From the NCBI GenBank assembly GCA_964650975.1, contig CAZYWA010000049.1:1-23864 (forward strand): a DNA stretch of 23,864 bases, read 5' to 3'. How positions within the stretch are numbered: the first letter of the stretch is position 1; each line of letters starts with the position of its first letter. Shown here in pieces: positions 6,635 to 15,033 of this stretch. The notes under the pieces are model-generated. The model saw nothing but the letters and a program-made list of their open reading frames with translations, ran no database searches and was not told the origin of the DNA. The stretch comes from CAZYWA01 sp964650975 [NCBI: uncultured bacterium] (GTDB lineage: Bacteria; JADJOY01). Position numbers and translations under genes: made by a program.

Positions 6635-8035
6635 ATGCGCCTCAGCCTTGCCCGCAAGCTCACGTACGGCGCCGTCGTCGTGACGTTGGTGGGCGGGGGG
6701 TTGCTCCCACTGGCTGGGGCATGGCGCAGAGCACGAATCGATGCCGCGTTCCGGCCCAGCTACGGGGTCGGCGAGCCGGGGCTCGCGAAGGAGTGGACGG
6801 CAGAACCGGCTGGCGCCGCGAAATCGAGCGATGCCGCCACATCGGTGCCGCCGCCACCCCCGCGGCGGGACCCGCAGACCGCGGGGAGCGAGCCTCCGTG
6901 GCGCCGTACCGGTGACCCATGCCAGTGGCTCGCGACGCGGGCGGGCGCGGCCTATCCCTTCGATGTGTGCCTGGCCCGCGAGTACGTGAAGGACCGGGTG
7001 GAGATCCACGATGGAATCTGGGGACCCCGGATTCCGGTACCGAAAGCAGCGAACGAGCTGCGGATCGGCTGCTTCGGCGGGAGCACCGTGGAAGGGTTCG
7101 TCAACTTGCCGACGCAGCAAAGCTGGCCAGACCGCCTGCAGAGGCAGCTCGCTCGGCGACGGGGCGCCAAGGGGAATGTGCGCGTCATCAACTTCGGTAT
7201 CGCGGGAGCGCGAAGCGCGGTGGCTCGGTGGCGGCTCGAGCACGAGACGGCGGACCTGGATCTCGATGCCGTGGTGCTCTACGTCGGGGAGAACGATGTC
7301 TTCCAGTGCAATCTGTTCCCCGATCCGGAGACCGCGGCGCTGAGCCATTTCGTGTTCTCGGGAGATCCGGCCGACCTGGCGAGGGCCCATCCCTGGCTGA
7401 GCGCCGAGCTTCCGACGTGGCGCGAGCTGCGACAGCGGCATCGGGCCGACCTCGACGAGCTCGTGGCGAGGCGCGGTCTGCCCCCGGCCCCGCGAGAGGA
7501 TCAGCGCTGGTTTTCCTACTTGACCCACGAGATCTACGCCGAGCGCAGGGCGGCGGCGTACGCGGGCCGCTACACGCGCCTCGACCCGGAGACGATCCGC
7601 ACCAGCGCGCTCGGTGCCGTGCCGCCAGACCTGGTCGAGGAATCGGATCTCGGTAAGAACCTCGGCGCCATGGTGGAGAGCGCGCAGGCTCGTGGTATCG
7701 CGGTGGTGGTCGCGATCCCACCCGTCGAGACCTCGTGCCGCGGCTTCTCGCCCTTCGCGTGCCTCGGCTTGCCGTTTCGAGGCGAGGACCTGGCTGCTTA
7801 CCTGACGGGCTCGATCCCTGCCTGGTTGCGAACCCTGGCCGCGCGCTACGGAGTACCGCTGGTCGACGTGCAGGGCGCGCTCGCGTCCGACGATCGCCGC
7901 TGCGACGATTTCGTCGACGTCGTGCATCTCTCCGAGCGCGGCATGGATTCGGTCGCGAGCTTGATCGCCCCCGCGGTCGAGACGGCCCTGGCGAAGCGCT
8001 CGCCGGTCACGGCTGGCGTCGCTCGTCCGCACTGA
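6635..8035 (+). CDS. Membrane-anchored SGNH/GDSL-type hydrolase
   Basis: This 466-aa protein has an N-terminal signal anchor (about 9-29), a low-complexity linker (about 45-90) and a C-terminal SGNH domain from about 140. The catalytic blocks are visible: G-G-S-T-V-E-G with nucleophile Ser150, a Gly in N-F-G-I-A-G-A (187-192), Asn220 in Y-V-G-E-N-D, and the Asp428-x-x-His431 pair in D-V-V-H-L-S. Such enzymes are esterases, lipases or O-acyl transfer enzymes; many anchored forms act on surface glycans. Two Cys before the domain (96, 112) and others inside (146, 368, 376, 423) would suit disulphides in an extracytoplasmic protein. It follows the Nudix gene by 22 nt and converges on the NPCBM gene (25-nt gap). 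Two further SGNH proteins lie at 9433-10872 and 12889-15033. Substrate unknown. Confidence 0.87.
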   Translation: MRLSLARKLTYGAVVVTLVGGGLLPLAGAWRRARIDAAFRPSYGVGEPGLAKEWTAEPAGAAKSSDAATSVPPPPPRRDPQTAGSEPPWRRTGDPCQWLATRAGAAYPFDVCLAREYVKDRVEIHDGIWGPRIPVPKAANELRIGCFGGSTVEGFVNLPTQQSWPDRLQRQLARRRGAKGNVRVINFGIAGARSAVARWRLEHETADLDLDAVVLYVGENDVFQCNLFPDPETAALSHFVFSGDPADLARAHPWLSAELPTWRELRQRHRADLDELVARRGLPPAPREDQRWFSYLTHEIYAERRAAAYAGRYTRLDPETIRTSALGAVPPDLVEESDLGKNLGAMVESAQARGIAVVVAIPPVETSCRGFSPFACLGLPFRGEDLAAYLTGSIPAWLRTLAARYGVPLVDVQGALASDDRRCDDFVDVVHLSERGMDSVASLIAPAVETALAKRSPVTAGVARPH

Positions 8036-8060
8036 GCGAGCGCTTCACTCCGGACCGGGC

Positions 8061-9431
8061 TCACGACGGCTGCCGTGTGTCGTCCGTCGTGGCGCGATCG
8101 AGATCCGGGTTCGCCCACACGCTCCAGTCCCAGCGCGGATCGCCCAGATCCAGCACTTCGAGCACCAGCACTCGGTGGCCTGAGATGTCCACGTCGTAGC
8201 TCGCCGCGGGACTGTCCCAGCGCATCGGCGGCGAGGTCCAGCCGGCCCGGCCGTCCACGAGAATCCGGAACTGGACCAGGCCCTCGTGGCCGGCGTGATC
8301 CCCGTGCGCCTCACGATCGGCGCTCCCGGAATCCCAGAGCCCAGCCTCTCCGCGCAGCCGAGCGAAGCCGGAGCCGAGCAGATAGGCGACGCACGACGGC
8401 GCGTGCGCGTCGAGCCCGGCCGCGAATGTCCGCCCGTCGAGACGGATCGGCAGGTCACCGCGGAAGCTGTCTCGGCCGAGGTGTCCGTGGCCGACCGTCG
8501 CCACCAGCGGCGTCAGGCTCGAGAGCGGTACGGACCCTGGACCGAGATCGCGCGCTGGGGCGGCGGGGCGCGAGATCGACGCGAGCACCTCCTCGGAATT
8601 CGGCACCAGACGGCGCGTGGCGGCGATCCGCGTCACTTCCACGAGATCGGCGGGGTCGTCGCCAGCGCCGCGGCACGGGTCGGATGGCTCCGCCTCGAAG
8701 CGAGCTCGCACGACGTCCCCGCCGCCGCTCTCGCGCGCGTCCTGGCTCGCGCCCGGCCGATGCGCGTCCCAGACGAGCAGCACCTCTGGTGCGGTCCGGC
8801 CCCGGATCCTGGCGAATCGCTGCTCGATCCACGCCAGCGAAACGATGCGATCGAGATAGCTGCGGAGCGCGCCGCGCGGGCCACTCGGCGAGCCTGTGAT
8901 CTCGAGCGCCTCGTCGAGACCGATCTCCATCACGACGATCGCCGAGTGAGTGCCGGGCGAGACGCGCCGCCGCCCGCCGACGTCATCTGGATCCTCGGGC
9001 TCGCGATCGACAGCCACGCTGGTGCCGCTTTCCTCGGGATTGAGGAGGAGCTCCGCGACACGGCTGGCGATCGGGCCGAGCGCGTGGAATCCCTCGGCAT
9101 CGAGCCGCAGCCACGCGACATCGACGACCTCGCGCGATCCTCGGCCGCCGCCGCGTCGCTCCGGTGCGGACCGAGGCAGATCGGTTCGATCGAGCGGGTC
9201 GTCGGTGCTGGCTTCCTCGGTGAAGAGCGCGAGCCGGCCCTCTCGAATCGCGGCGCTCACCCGTTCGCGAAGGCGCTCGCGGCTCACCCCTTCGACCACC
9301 TCGGGCCGCGCGGTCCAGAGCCAGCACTCGATCGCGCCGATCCAGAACGGGATCGAAGCCATGACCAGCGACGACACCAGGAGCGCCGATCGGAATCGGT
9401 TCGCATTGCCGGGGCCGCGCGCGCTTCGCAC
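8061..9431 (-). CDS. Membrane-anchored protein with C-terminal NPCBM-like carbohydrate-binding domain
   Basis: This 456-aa protein starts at GTG 9431, one nt after the stop of the upstream SGNH gene, so translation is probably coupled. It has one N-terminal membrane helix (about 14-38). The unrecognised middle region (about 45-310) is rich in Arg, Glu and Asp, and includes an I-V-V-M-E-I-G-L strand and a V-L-L-V-W-D strand. The last 140 residues or so resemble the NPCBM module, a jelly-roll domain thought to bind carbohydrate: a G-x-G-x-x-x-R-D-S start, I-R-L-D-G-R-T-F-A-A-G-L-D-A-H-A, a V-x-F-R-I-L-V-D-G strand, and a final L-x-V-L-D-L-G-D-P-R-W-D with W-A-N-P-D-L. It is the last gene of the minus-strand run. 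A glycan-binding or docking role is inferred, not shown. No catalytic motif was recognised. Confidence 0.75.
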   Translation of the reverse strand: MRSARGPGNANRFRSALLVSSLVMASIPFWIGAIECWLWTARPEVVEGVSRERLRERVSAAIREGRLALFTEEASTDDPLDRTDLPRSAPERRGGGRGSREVVDVAWLRLDAEGFHALGPIASRVAELLLNPEESGTSVAVDREPEDPDDVGGRRRVSPGTHSAIVVMEIGLDEALEITGSPSGPRGALRSYLDRIVSLAWIEQRFARIRGRTAPEVLLVWDAHRPGASQDARESGGGDVVRARFEAEPSDPCRGAGDDPADLVEVTRIAATRRLVPNSEEVLASISRPAAPARDLGPGSVPLSSLTPLVATVGHGHLGRDSFRGDLPIRLDGRTFAAGLDAHAPSCVAYLLGSGFARLRGEAGLWDSGSADREAHGDHAGHEGLVQFRILVDGRAGWTSPPMRWDSPAASYDVDISGHRVLVLEVLDLGDPRWDWSVWANPDLDRATTDDTRQPS

Positions 9432-9432
9432 C

Positions 9433-10872
9433 TCAGTGCGTCCTCGCCTGAGCCTCGACCGCCCGCGGCCAGAGCAGGGCGGCGTAGGCGCCGGCCATCA
9501 CCGCGTAGCCGCGCGGCTGCGGATGCATCCACTCGTTGAAGAGGGGCTTCTTGCCGAGCGCGCCGTGCGCGAACCGTTCCGCGAGGGCCGCCGTCACGTC
9601 GGACGACGCACCCGGATCGGCCGCCAGGACCCGCTCCAGCGACGCGGGTGTTTCGTTGCGTCCGGCGGCGAATTCGTCCACCGCTCGCTCCAGATCGGCG
9701 AGCAGCAACCGGTGCTCGGACGCATAGCGCCGGAGCTCCGGATTGTGGACGCGTGCGATGTAGCTGCGCCAGTCGTGAAGCGACGGAATCGCGAAGCAGG
9801 TGGGAGTGGGGCAGCGCCAGTCGTCGAAGTCGTGGGCGATGGTCGAGACCACGAGGTCGGAGACGCGGTCGGCCGCCGCCTCGGACCGCAGCACCTCGTA
9901 GCGTTGCCTGGTGTAGTCCCAGCCTTCGTGAAAGTCGTCGAAGATCGATGGTGCGTCGTCGGAGGGGTCAGGCCCGATTCGTTCGCACGCCGCGGTGAGC
10001 GCCTGACCCGTGGGTGCCGGTTGCGCCTGGCGGAGAGGCGACACGGCTTCGCGCACCGCGTCGCCGGCCGCGTCGACGGTCAGGCGCAGCCGTTCGCGCT
10101 CGAAGGCACCCTGGTGACGGGCGAACCAGCTCGAGAGCGACGCGAGAGGCCGCGGGTCGCCGTGGTCGTGCAGGAACGAGTAGAGCAGCAGGAACGCCGA
10201 CTCGCCGGTCGACGGATCGACGGTCATGCGAAACGGCGCGCAGTTGGCGAGGTCGTTCACTTCCTCGCCGAGAATGACCACGTCCGCGTGGTAGCGGCGG
10301 CCGATAACGCGGTAGAGCTCGACGAGCTCCGAGGATCCCGCCGTGGGAACCCCCAGGTTGAGCACCTCGAAGCGGAGGTCGACGTGCTCGCGTGCGGCGC
10401 GGTCGGTGAGCATCGCTTCCAGTTGCCCGGGCCACCCTTGCGCCCAGGCGGCTCCGCCCGTGGTGGAGCCGCCGAGCGCCAGGATCCGAAACACGCCCGC
10501 CGGCCTGGCTTCGTCGACGACCCGATCCCCGGGGCCGATGAATCCTTGCGGTGTCGTCGTCACGATGCCGTTCTCGCAGCTGGGCCGGTGACAGAGCGAA
10601 AGCGGCTGGTGGAACGCGGCCTCGCACTCGCCGGCTCCCGCCACGCACTGCGCGAGCAGTCCGTCGTCGATCCCGGCGTGTGGTGAAGGCGGCGGCTGGC
10701 GCGACGCGGATGCCGGCGGCGCGGGGCTGGCGGCGGGAGTCGAGAACCGGAGGGCGTCGTAGATTCGCGCCACCGCAACCAGCGCCGCGAGGGCCAGCGC
10801 CGCGACGACCGACGCGAATGCCGCCTTTCGCGATCGGGAGAGGCGCGACTTCGTCACGGGGACCTGGCGCAC
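9433..10872 (-). CDS. Membrane-anchored SGNH/GDSL-like hydrolase (second copy)
   Basis: This 479-aa protein has a signal anchor at about 17-37, a Pro/Ala/Ser linker (44-65), and a cysteine-bearing segment (Cys76, 83, 94, 99), followed by an SGNH domain from about 125. Visible blocks: L-G-G-S-T-T-G-G with Ser136, a Gly in L-N-L-G-V-P-T-A-G, Asn206 in E-E-V-N-D, and His450 in N-E-W-M-H-P. The usual Asp three residues before that His is Glu447 here, so catalysis may differ or Glu may substitute. Start taken as GTG 10872, 16 nt after the upstream gene's stop; GTG 10857 is an alternative. Ribosome sites are weak for both. It sits between the glycosyltransferase and NPCBM genes. The segment before the domain (L-x-L-C-H-R-P-S-C) suggests an extracytoplasmic disulphide-stabilised protein. 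Substrate unknown. Confidence 0.82.
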   Translation of the reverse strand: MRQVPVTKSRLSRSRKAAFASVVAALALAALVAVARIYDALRFSTPAASPAPPASASRQPPPSPHAGIDDGLLAQCVAGAGECEAAFHQPLSLCHRPSCENGIVTTTPQGFIGPGDRVVDEARPAGVFRILALGGSTTGGAAWAQGWPGQLEAMLTDRAAREHVDLRFEVLNLGVPTAGSSELVELYRVIGRRYHADVVILGEEVNDLANCAPFRMTVDPSTGESAFLLLYSFLHDHGDPRPLASLSSWFARHQGAFERERLRLTVDAAGDAVREAVSPLRQAQPAPTGQALTAACERIGPDPSDDAPSIFDDFHEGWDYTRQRYEVLRSEAAADRVSDLVVSTIAHDFDDWRCPTPTCFAIPSLHDWRSYIARVHNPELRRYASEHRLLLADLERAVDEFAAGRNETPASLERVLAADPGASSDVTAALAERFAHGALGKKPLFNEWMHPQPRGYAVMAGAYAALLWPRAVEAQARTH

Positions 10873-10888
10873 GCTCGAAGCGCGAAGC

Positions 10889-12856
10889 TCACTCGGCGTC
10901 GAGCGGCGCTTCGTCGAAGATCTGGACGTCGTACCATTTGTCCCGCACCACGACGTCGAGCGCCAGCGAATGCTCGCCCGCGCCGAGCTCGGGCGGCGCG
11001 ATCGGGATGCGCGTCACGTCTCGCTCGACCTCCACCTCGCGACGTTCCCGGGGACAGCTCGCGGATCGAACCGGGGCGCCGTCGAGCCACGCTTTCTCGA
11101 CGCACCCGCGGGATGCCAGGACCACCGCGGCCGCGGCGGCGGGACCGTCGAGGGAGAGCGGCACGCGCACCGCCAGCTCGCGCTGCGCCGCGACGCCGGT
11201 CCAGAGCGGCGTCCAGCGCTCCCACTCGGAGTCGTCGAAGGAAGGTGCGATCCAGCCGTCGCCCTCGGGGTGCGGGCGGAGGCGGATTCGCGAGGCGACC
11301 ACGCGCGGTGGATAGGCGAGGATTTCGAGCGGCGGGAGACGTCGCCGTGCCCAGGCTTGGTTCGCGACGATCCCCGGATCGGGTGGGGCGCCGCTCCGGT
11401 CGAGCTCGATCCGGATCGCCCAGCTCGACGGCACGGGATCGGCGTGCGCCACGGCGCCGCCGCGAGCGCGCGACACCGCGGCGCTGTCGATCAACGGAAG
11501 GAGTCCCCACGGATCGCCCGAAAACGTGGTGACGCGTGCCACGGCGTCGCTAGCGTTTCTCACTCCAAAGTCCTCGACCAGCGAGCGCGCCAGCGCGTCT
11601 TGTCGTTCGAGGCTCGGCCGGTCGCCGAGGATCAAGCCGTTTCGGTGCACCGATTCGAGCAGCGTTCCGCCACCCCAGGTGAGCACGCCGCCGATCCCGA
11701 GCGCCAGCCCGACCCCGGCGGCACGCACCGTCCGAGCGGTCGCCGCGTTGCTCAGCCGGCGCGCGGCCAGCTCCGGCCCGGCGCCCGCCGCGAGCATCAG
11801 CAGCGGATAAACGGCATGCAGGTAACGATCGTAGAAGCTGCTCCGGATCGTCAGCAGCGCCGCGCATTCGACCGCTATCGAGATGAGCAGGAACGCGGCG
11901 CCGCGTGGAACCTCGCGATTCGGCTGCCGGGCCTTCGGGCGGAGCGCCTCGATCGTCAGCGCGGCGACGCCGGCGACGGCAAGCGCCGCCAGGATCCGCG
12001 AGGCGAGATGACAAGCGTCCGCCTGCACTCCCCCCAGGCGTGCCGGCGCGAACGCGAAGTACGAGTGCCCCCAGGTGAGCGCCGAGAAGGGAGTCAGCGC
12101 ACGCGCTGGATCGAGGGCGCCGCCGCCCACCCGCCCCGACGAGAGAATGTCCTTCCATCCCAGCACCACGTCCCAGTCGTGGGTGAGGACCCCGTAGATC
12201 GGAATGGGGAGATACACGAGCTCCGCGCCCAGCAAGCCGAGGCCGAGCGAGCGCCAGGAGATGGACGGGCGAAACGCCAGAGCCACGAAGAGCGTCGCGG
12301 GCAGAATGTTGAGGACCAGCAGGTGGAACTGGCTCGCGACGGCCAGCGTCGCGACGAACGCGCCGATCCACGGGCTGCGCGGGCGGCTCACCGAGCGCCA
12401 CAGGAAGAGATAGAGCACCGGAAACCAGAGCGGCAGGTAGCTCGCGTTGTTGAGGATGCGCGTCCAGTAGGCGAAGAACGGATGGGTCGCGACCAGCAGC
12501 GCGCCGATCAGGCCGCAGGCCGGGCCGATGGTCTCGCGACCCAGCCTCCAGGTCGCCCACACGCCAACCAGGTGGCAGAGCGCCGTGAACCACGCAATCG
12601 CACGCGGCGAGTCGCTGACCAGAAACGGGATCGCGTCCCAGTAGCTCATCGCGGGGCCGTGGCGCCCGCGGTCGACCAGACCCGAGAGCTCGCGTCCGAC
12701 CAGCGGCCGCTCGTCGCCCCGTGCGACGGCGCGTGCGTGGGTGACGCGGCCGGCGAGATCGCCGTCGAAATCGACCACTCCCGGGCGAGCGAGGCGGATC
12801 GCCGCCGCGGCCAGCAGCACCACCGCAAGCGCCCAAGACCAGGATCGGCTCGCCAC
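10889..12856 (-). CDS. GT-C-type (GT39/ArnT-like) integral membrane glycosyltransferase with C-terminal beta-sandwich domain
   Basis: This 655-aa protein has about ten hydrophobic helices in its first 430 residues and an acidic first extracytoplasmic loop, V-V-D-F-D-G-D-L (about 27-34), where GT-C enzymes carry their catalytic Asp. R-I-L-N-N-A-S-Y-L-P-L-W-F-P resembles the third-loop segment of GT39-like proteins. Such enzymes transfer a sugar from a polyprenyl-phosphate donor on the periplasmic face. Residues about 500-655 are soluble and resemble a galactose-binding-like sandwich: F-D-D-S-E-W-E-R-W-T-P, then a G-A-G-E-H-S-L-A-L-D-V end. The frame is open far upstream, but the hydrophobic protein begins at GTG 12856, 32 nt after the upstream SGNH stop; the upstream part is an antisense-style shadow. 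Acceptor and sugar are unknown. Family placement rests on topology and loop motif, so it is tentative. Confidence 0.8.
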   Translation of the reverse strand: MASRSWSWALAVVLLAAAAIRLARPGVVDFDGDLAGRVTHARAVARGDERPLVGRELSGLVDRGRHGPAMSYWDAIPFLVSDSPRAIAWFTALCHLVGVWATWRLGRETIGPACGLIGALLVATHPFFAYWTRILNNASYLPLWFPVLYLFLWRSVSRPRSPWIGAFVATLAVASQFHLLVLNILPATLFVALAFRPSISWRSLGLGLLGAELVYLPIPIYGVLTHDWDVVLGWKDILSSGRVGGGALDPARALTPFSALTWGHSYFAFAPARLGGVQADACHLASRILAALAVAGVAALTIEALRPKARQPNREVPRGAAFLLISIAVECAALLTIRSSFYDRYLHAVYPLLMLAAGAGPELAARRLSNAATARTVRAAGVGLALGIGGVLTWGGGTLLESVHRNGLILGDRPSLERQDALARSLVEDFGVRNASDAVARVTTFSGDPWGLLPLIDSAAVSRARGGAVAHADPVPSSWAIRIELDRSGAPPDPGIVANQAWARRRLPPLEILAYPPRVVASRIRLRPHPEGDGWIAPSFDDSEWERWTPLWTGVAAQRELAVRVPLSLDGPAAAAAVVLASRGCVEKAWLDGAPVRSASCPRERREVEVERDVTRIPIAPPELGAGEHSLALDVVVRDKWYDVQIFDEAPLDAE

Positions 12857-12888
12857 GGGAACCTTCTCGACCTCGGGGAGCCCGGCGG

Positions 12889-15033
12889 CTACTGCCGGCC
12901 CGGGCGCGCGTCCACCGTAGCTCGACGGCCGTCTTCGGTCTCGCGGCTCGCGAGGATCGACGCGACCTGCGGGGCGATCGCCTCGCCCAGCACCGCATGA
13001 CCGAGGGCGGTCGGGTGGATCGAGTCGAAGAAGAGCCGCGAAGTCTCGAGCTGGTGGGCGTGCGCGAAGTCGCGGATCGCCCCCTGGCCGTCGACGACGG
13101 GTACGCCGCTCTCCTGGGCCGCCTCGATCGCCACCCGGCGCAAGGCCTCGGGCGTCGGGAACGAAGCCCAGCCGAGCTCGTACGATGCGTCGCCTGCGTC
13201 GCCCAGTGGGGCGACGTCCTGTCTCGCTTGCGCGACCAGTAGCACGGCGGTGCCGTGGGTCGCGGCGCGCCTCGCGATGCGTCGCAGGTTCGCGATCGGG
13301 CGGCCTTTCCCGATCCACTCGAAGAGCGCTCGATAGCGCTCCGGTGTCATACCGAACACGCCACGTAAGAGCGGCGGCCCGACCGACGGCGCCGCGACCG
13401 CGTCCGGCGGGAGCACCGAGTCGTGCCGCGTCTTGCCCCAGGAGGCCACGTAAGCTTCATGGAGCAGCGCGGGAATCCGGAATCCTCCGAGGATCCGCTC
13501 GATCAGCAAGCGAACCACTCCGCGCGACGGGTCGGAGGCCGCTTGCACCGCGTACGAGAAATCGTTGAAGCCGAAGTAGAGAATCAGCAGGTCGGGCTGG
13601 TAGGCGAGCACCTGATCGGCATAGCTCGAGATGTCGTCGCTCAACGCGCCGCTCACGCCGGCGTTCACGACCTCGAGTGCGTGCTCGGGCCTGAGCGCGC
13701 GCAGCCGGTTGGCGAGCACCCCGGTGAACGCCTGCTCGCTGGGATAGCCCTCGCCGCGGGTCGACGATTCGCCGAGCGAGAACACTCGCCAGGTGGCCGC
13801 GGGCTTCGGGACCTGAAATGCGGATTCCCGCAAGCCATCGCTGAAGTCGGGATTCGACGCCGCGAAGGGACGGCCGTCGAGCAACCGATCGACGAACATC
13901 GGTGGGCCGCGATCCGGCCTCTCACCCAGTCGGCGGGACCGCGCCTCGTCGAGCGGTGCAACGCCCGCCAGTCCGAGGGCCGTCTCGCAAGACGCGAGCA
14001 TCGTGACCGCGATCAGGACCCCGGTCATCGCGCGCGCGGGTCTGCCTCTCGACCTCCCGGCTCGGGCCACGAAGGCCCACGCCAGCCATGCACTGGCGAG
14101 CGCCGTCGGTCCCGCCAGGCGTGCCGAGGAAAGACGGCGCTCGCGCATCGCCCCATCGCTGGCCAGCTCGGACGGGGATGCCGGTGGAACCGCGAGCTCG
14201 GGCGGGCGTGGCGTTGGGGATCGGCTCAGATCCCGCCGATAGGCGGCGGGAGCTTCGGCCGGAGCCGTGCCCGGCGCGCCGCCGGCGGCACACTGGTCGC
14301 GCGCGATCGACCCGAGGACGCGCGCCAGTCGGCTCGCTTCGTTCCCGGAGTCGTCCCGCAGGCGCACGAGACCGTCGGGAAGCGTGCTCGCGATCTCCGC
14401 CGCCCAGGCGCGGACGGCGGCCTCCGCCGCGCCGCGATGCGCCCCGTCGAGACGAAAGGTGGGCCGCGCCGGCTCGGGCGCGTCAGCGGGCAGCAGGTTG
14501 CGCCTCCAGAACGCCAGCGCGGCGGTGTCGACGATTTCCTCGACCGGCAGCCCCTCGAACGCGGCGCGCACGCTCTGCTCGGGCAGCGCCGCCAGCGCCT
14601 CGAGCAGACTTCCGTAGATGTCCTCGTTTTCGCGAAGCCGTCCGAGCTTCGAATCGAGAAAGGCCCGCGGCGCGAGCGGCGCCAGGTCGGGATCGTGGGC
14701 GCAGCGCGCGATCCGGGCGCCGTCGATCGGAGGCGTGCGCTGGCGCCATCCGGCGTGGAAGAGCGGCTCGATCTCGCCGGAGCCGATCGAGTCGGGCGCG
14801 GCGCAGACCTGCTCGACCAGACGATCGCGAGTGGCTGGGCTCGCGTCGCCGCGAGCGAGCTCGGCGAGCGCGTCGGCCGGCCCGCCCGCAGTCGCCGTGG
14901 AAGCAGTCGACACCGCCGAGGCCGCGAGCAACGCGGCGATCAGCAGCGTGTCCGCGGTACGCAGGGCCTCACGAAGTGGGGCGAGCCCGTGCCGCTGCCG
15001 GATGGACGACTCGCGCGACCATCGGCGTGTCAT
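12889..15033 (-). CDS. SGNH/GDSL hydrolase with large N-terminal extension and several membrane segments
   Basis: In this 714-aa protein ATG 15033 overlaps the stop of the fused-E1 gene as ATGA (4 nt), which fixes the start and implies translational coupling. Order: hydrophobic signal/anchor about 28-48; a mostly helical unrecognised region about 50-300; two hydrophobic segments about 306-323 and 336-357; then an SGNH domain from about 412. Catalytic blocks are S-L-G-E-S-S-T-R-G (Ser423), N-A-G-V-S-G, Y-F-G-F-N-D (Asn490) and D-S-I-H-P (Asp670, His673), all intact. The domain should face the periplasm. Met336 (ATG at 14028) would be a normal start for a stand-alone SGNH protein, so the first 335 residues look like an added module; no stop codon separates them. 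Likely an esterase or acyl transferase; substrate unknown. Confidence 0.83.
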   Translation of the reverse strand: MTRRWSRESSIRQRHGLAPLREALRTADTLLIAALLAASAVSTASTATAGGPADALAELARGDASPATRDRLVEQVCAAPDSIGSGEIEPLFHAGWRQRTPPIDGARIARCAHDPDLAPLAPRAFLDSKLGRLRENEDIYGSLLEALAALPEQSVRAAFEGLPVEEIVDTAALAFWRRNLLPADAPEPARPTFRLDGAHRGAAEAAVRAWAAEIASTLPDGLVRLRDDSGNEASRLARVLGSIARDQCAAGGAPGTAPAEAPAAYRRDLSRSPTPRPPELAVPPASPSELASDGAMRERRLSSARLAGPTALASAWLAWAFVARAGRSRGRPARAMTGVLIAVTMLASCETALGLAGVAPLDEARSRRLGERPDRGPPMFVDRLLDGRPFAASNPDFSDGLRESAFQVPKPAATWRVFSLGESSTRGEGYPSEQAFTGVLANRLRALRPEHALEVVNAGVSGALSDDISSYADQVLAYQPDLLILYFGFNDFSYAVQAASDPSRGVVRLLIERILGGFRIPALLHEAYVASWGKTRHDSVLPPDAVAAPSVGPPLLRGVFGMTPERYRALFEWIGKGRPIANLRRIARRAATHGTAVLLVAQARQDVAPLGDAGDASYELGWASFPTPEALRRVAIEAAQESGVPVVDGQGAIRDFAHAHQLETSRLFFDSIHPTALGHAVLGEAIAPQVASILASRETEDGRRATVDARPGRQ

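Noticed and set aside
10970-13000. 676-codon plus-strand open frame opposite the glycosyltransferase
   Set aside because: It is highly charged with no membrane helices or domains; a typical antisense shadow in GC-rich DNA.
12857-13318. Upstream extension of the glycosyltransferase frame
   Set aside because: It is Arg/Pro-rich, covers the 3' end of the SGNH gene in another frame, and the hydrophobic protein starts at GTG 12856.
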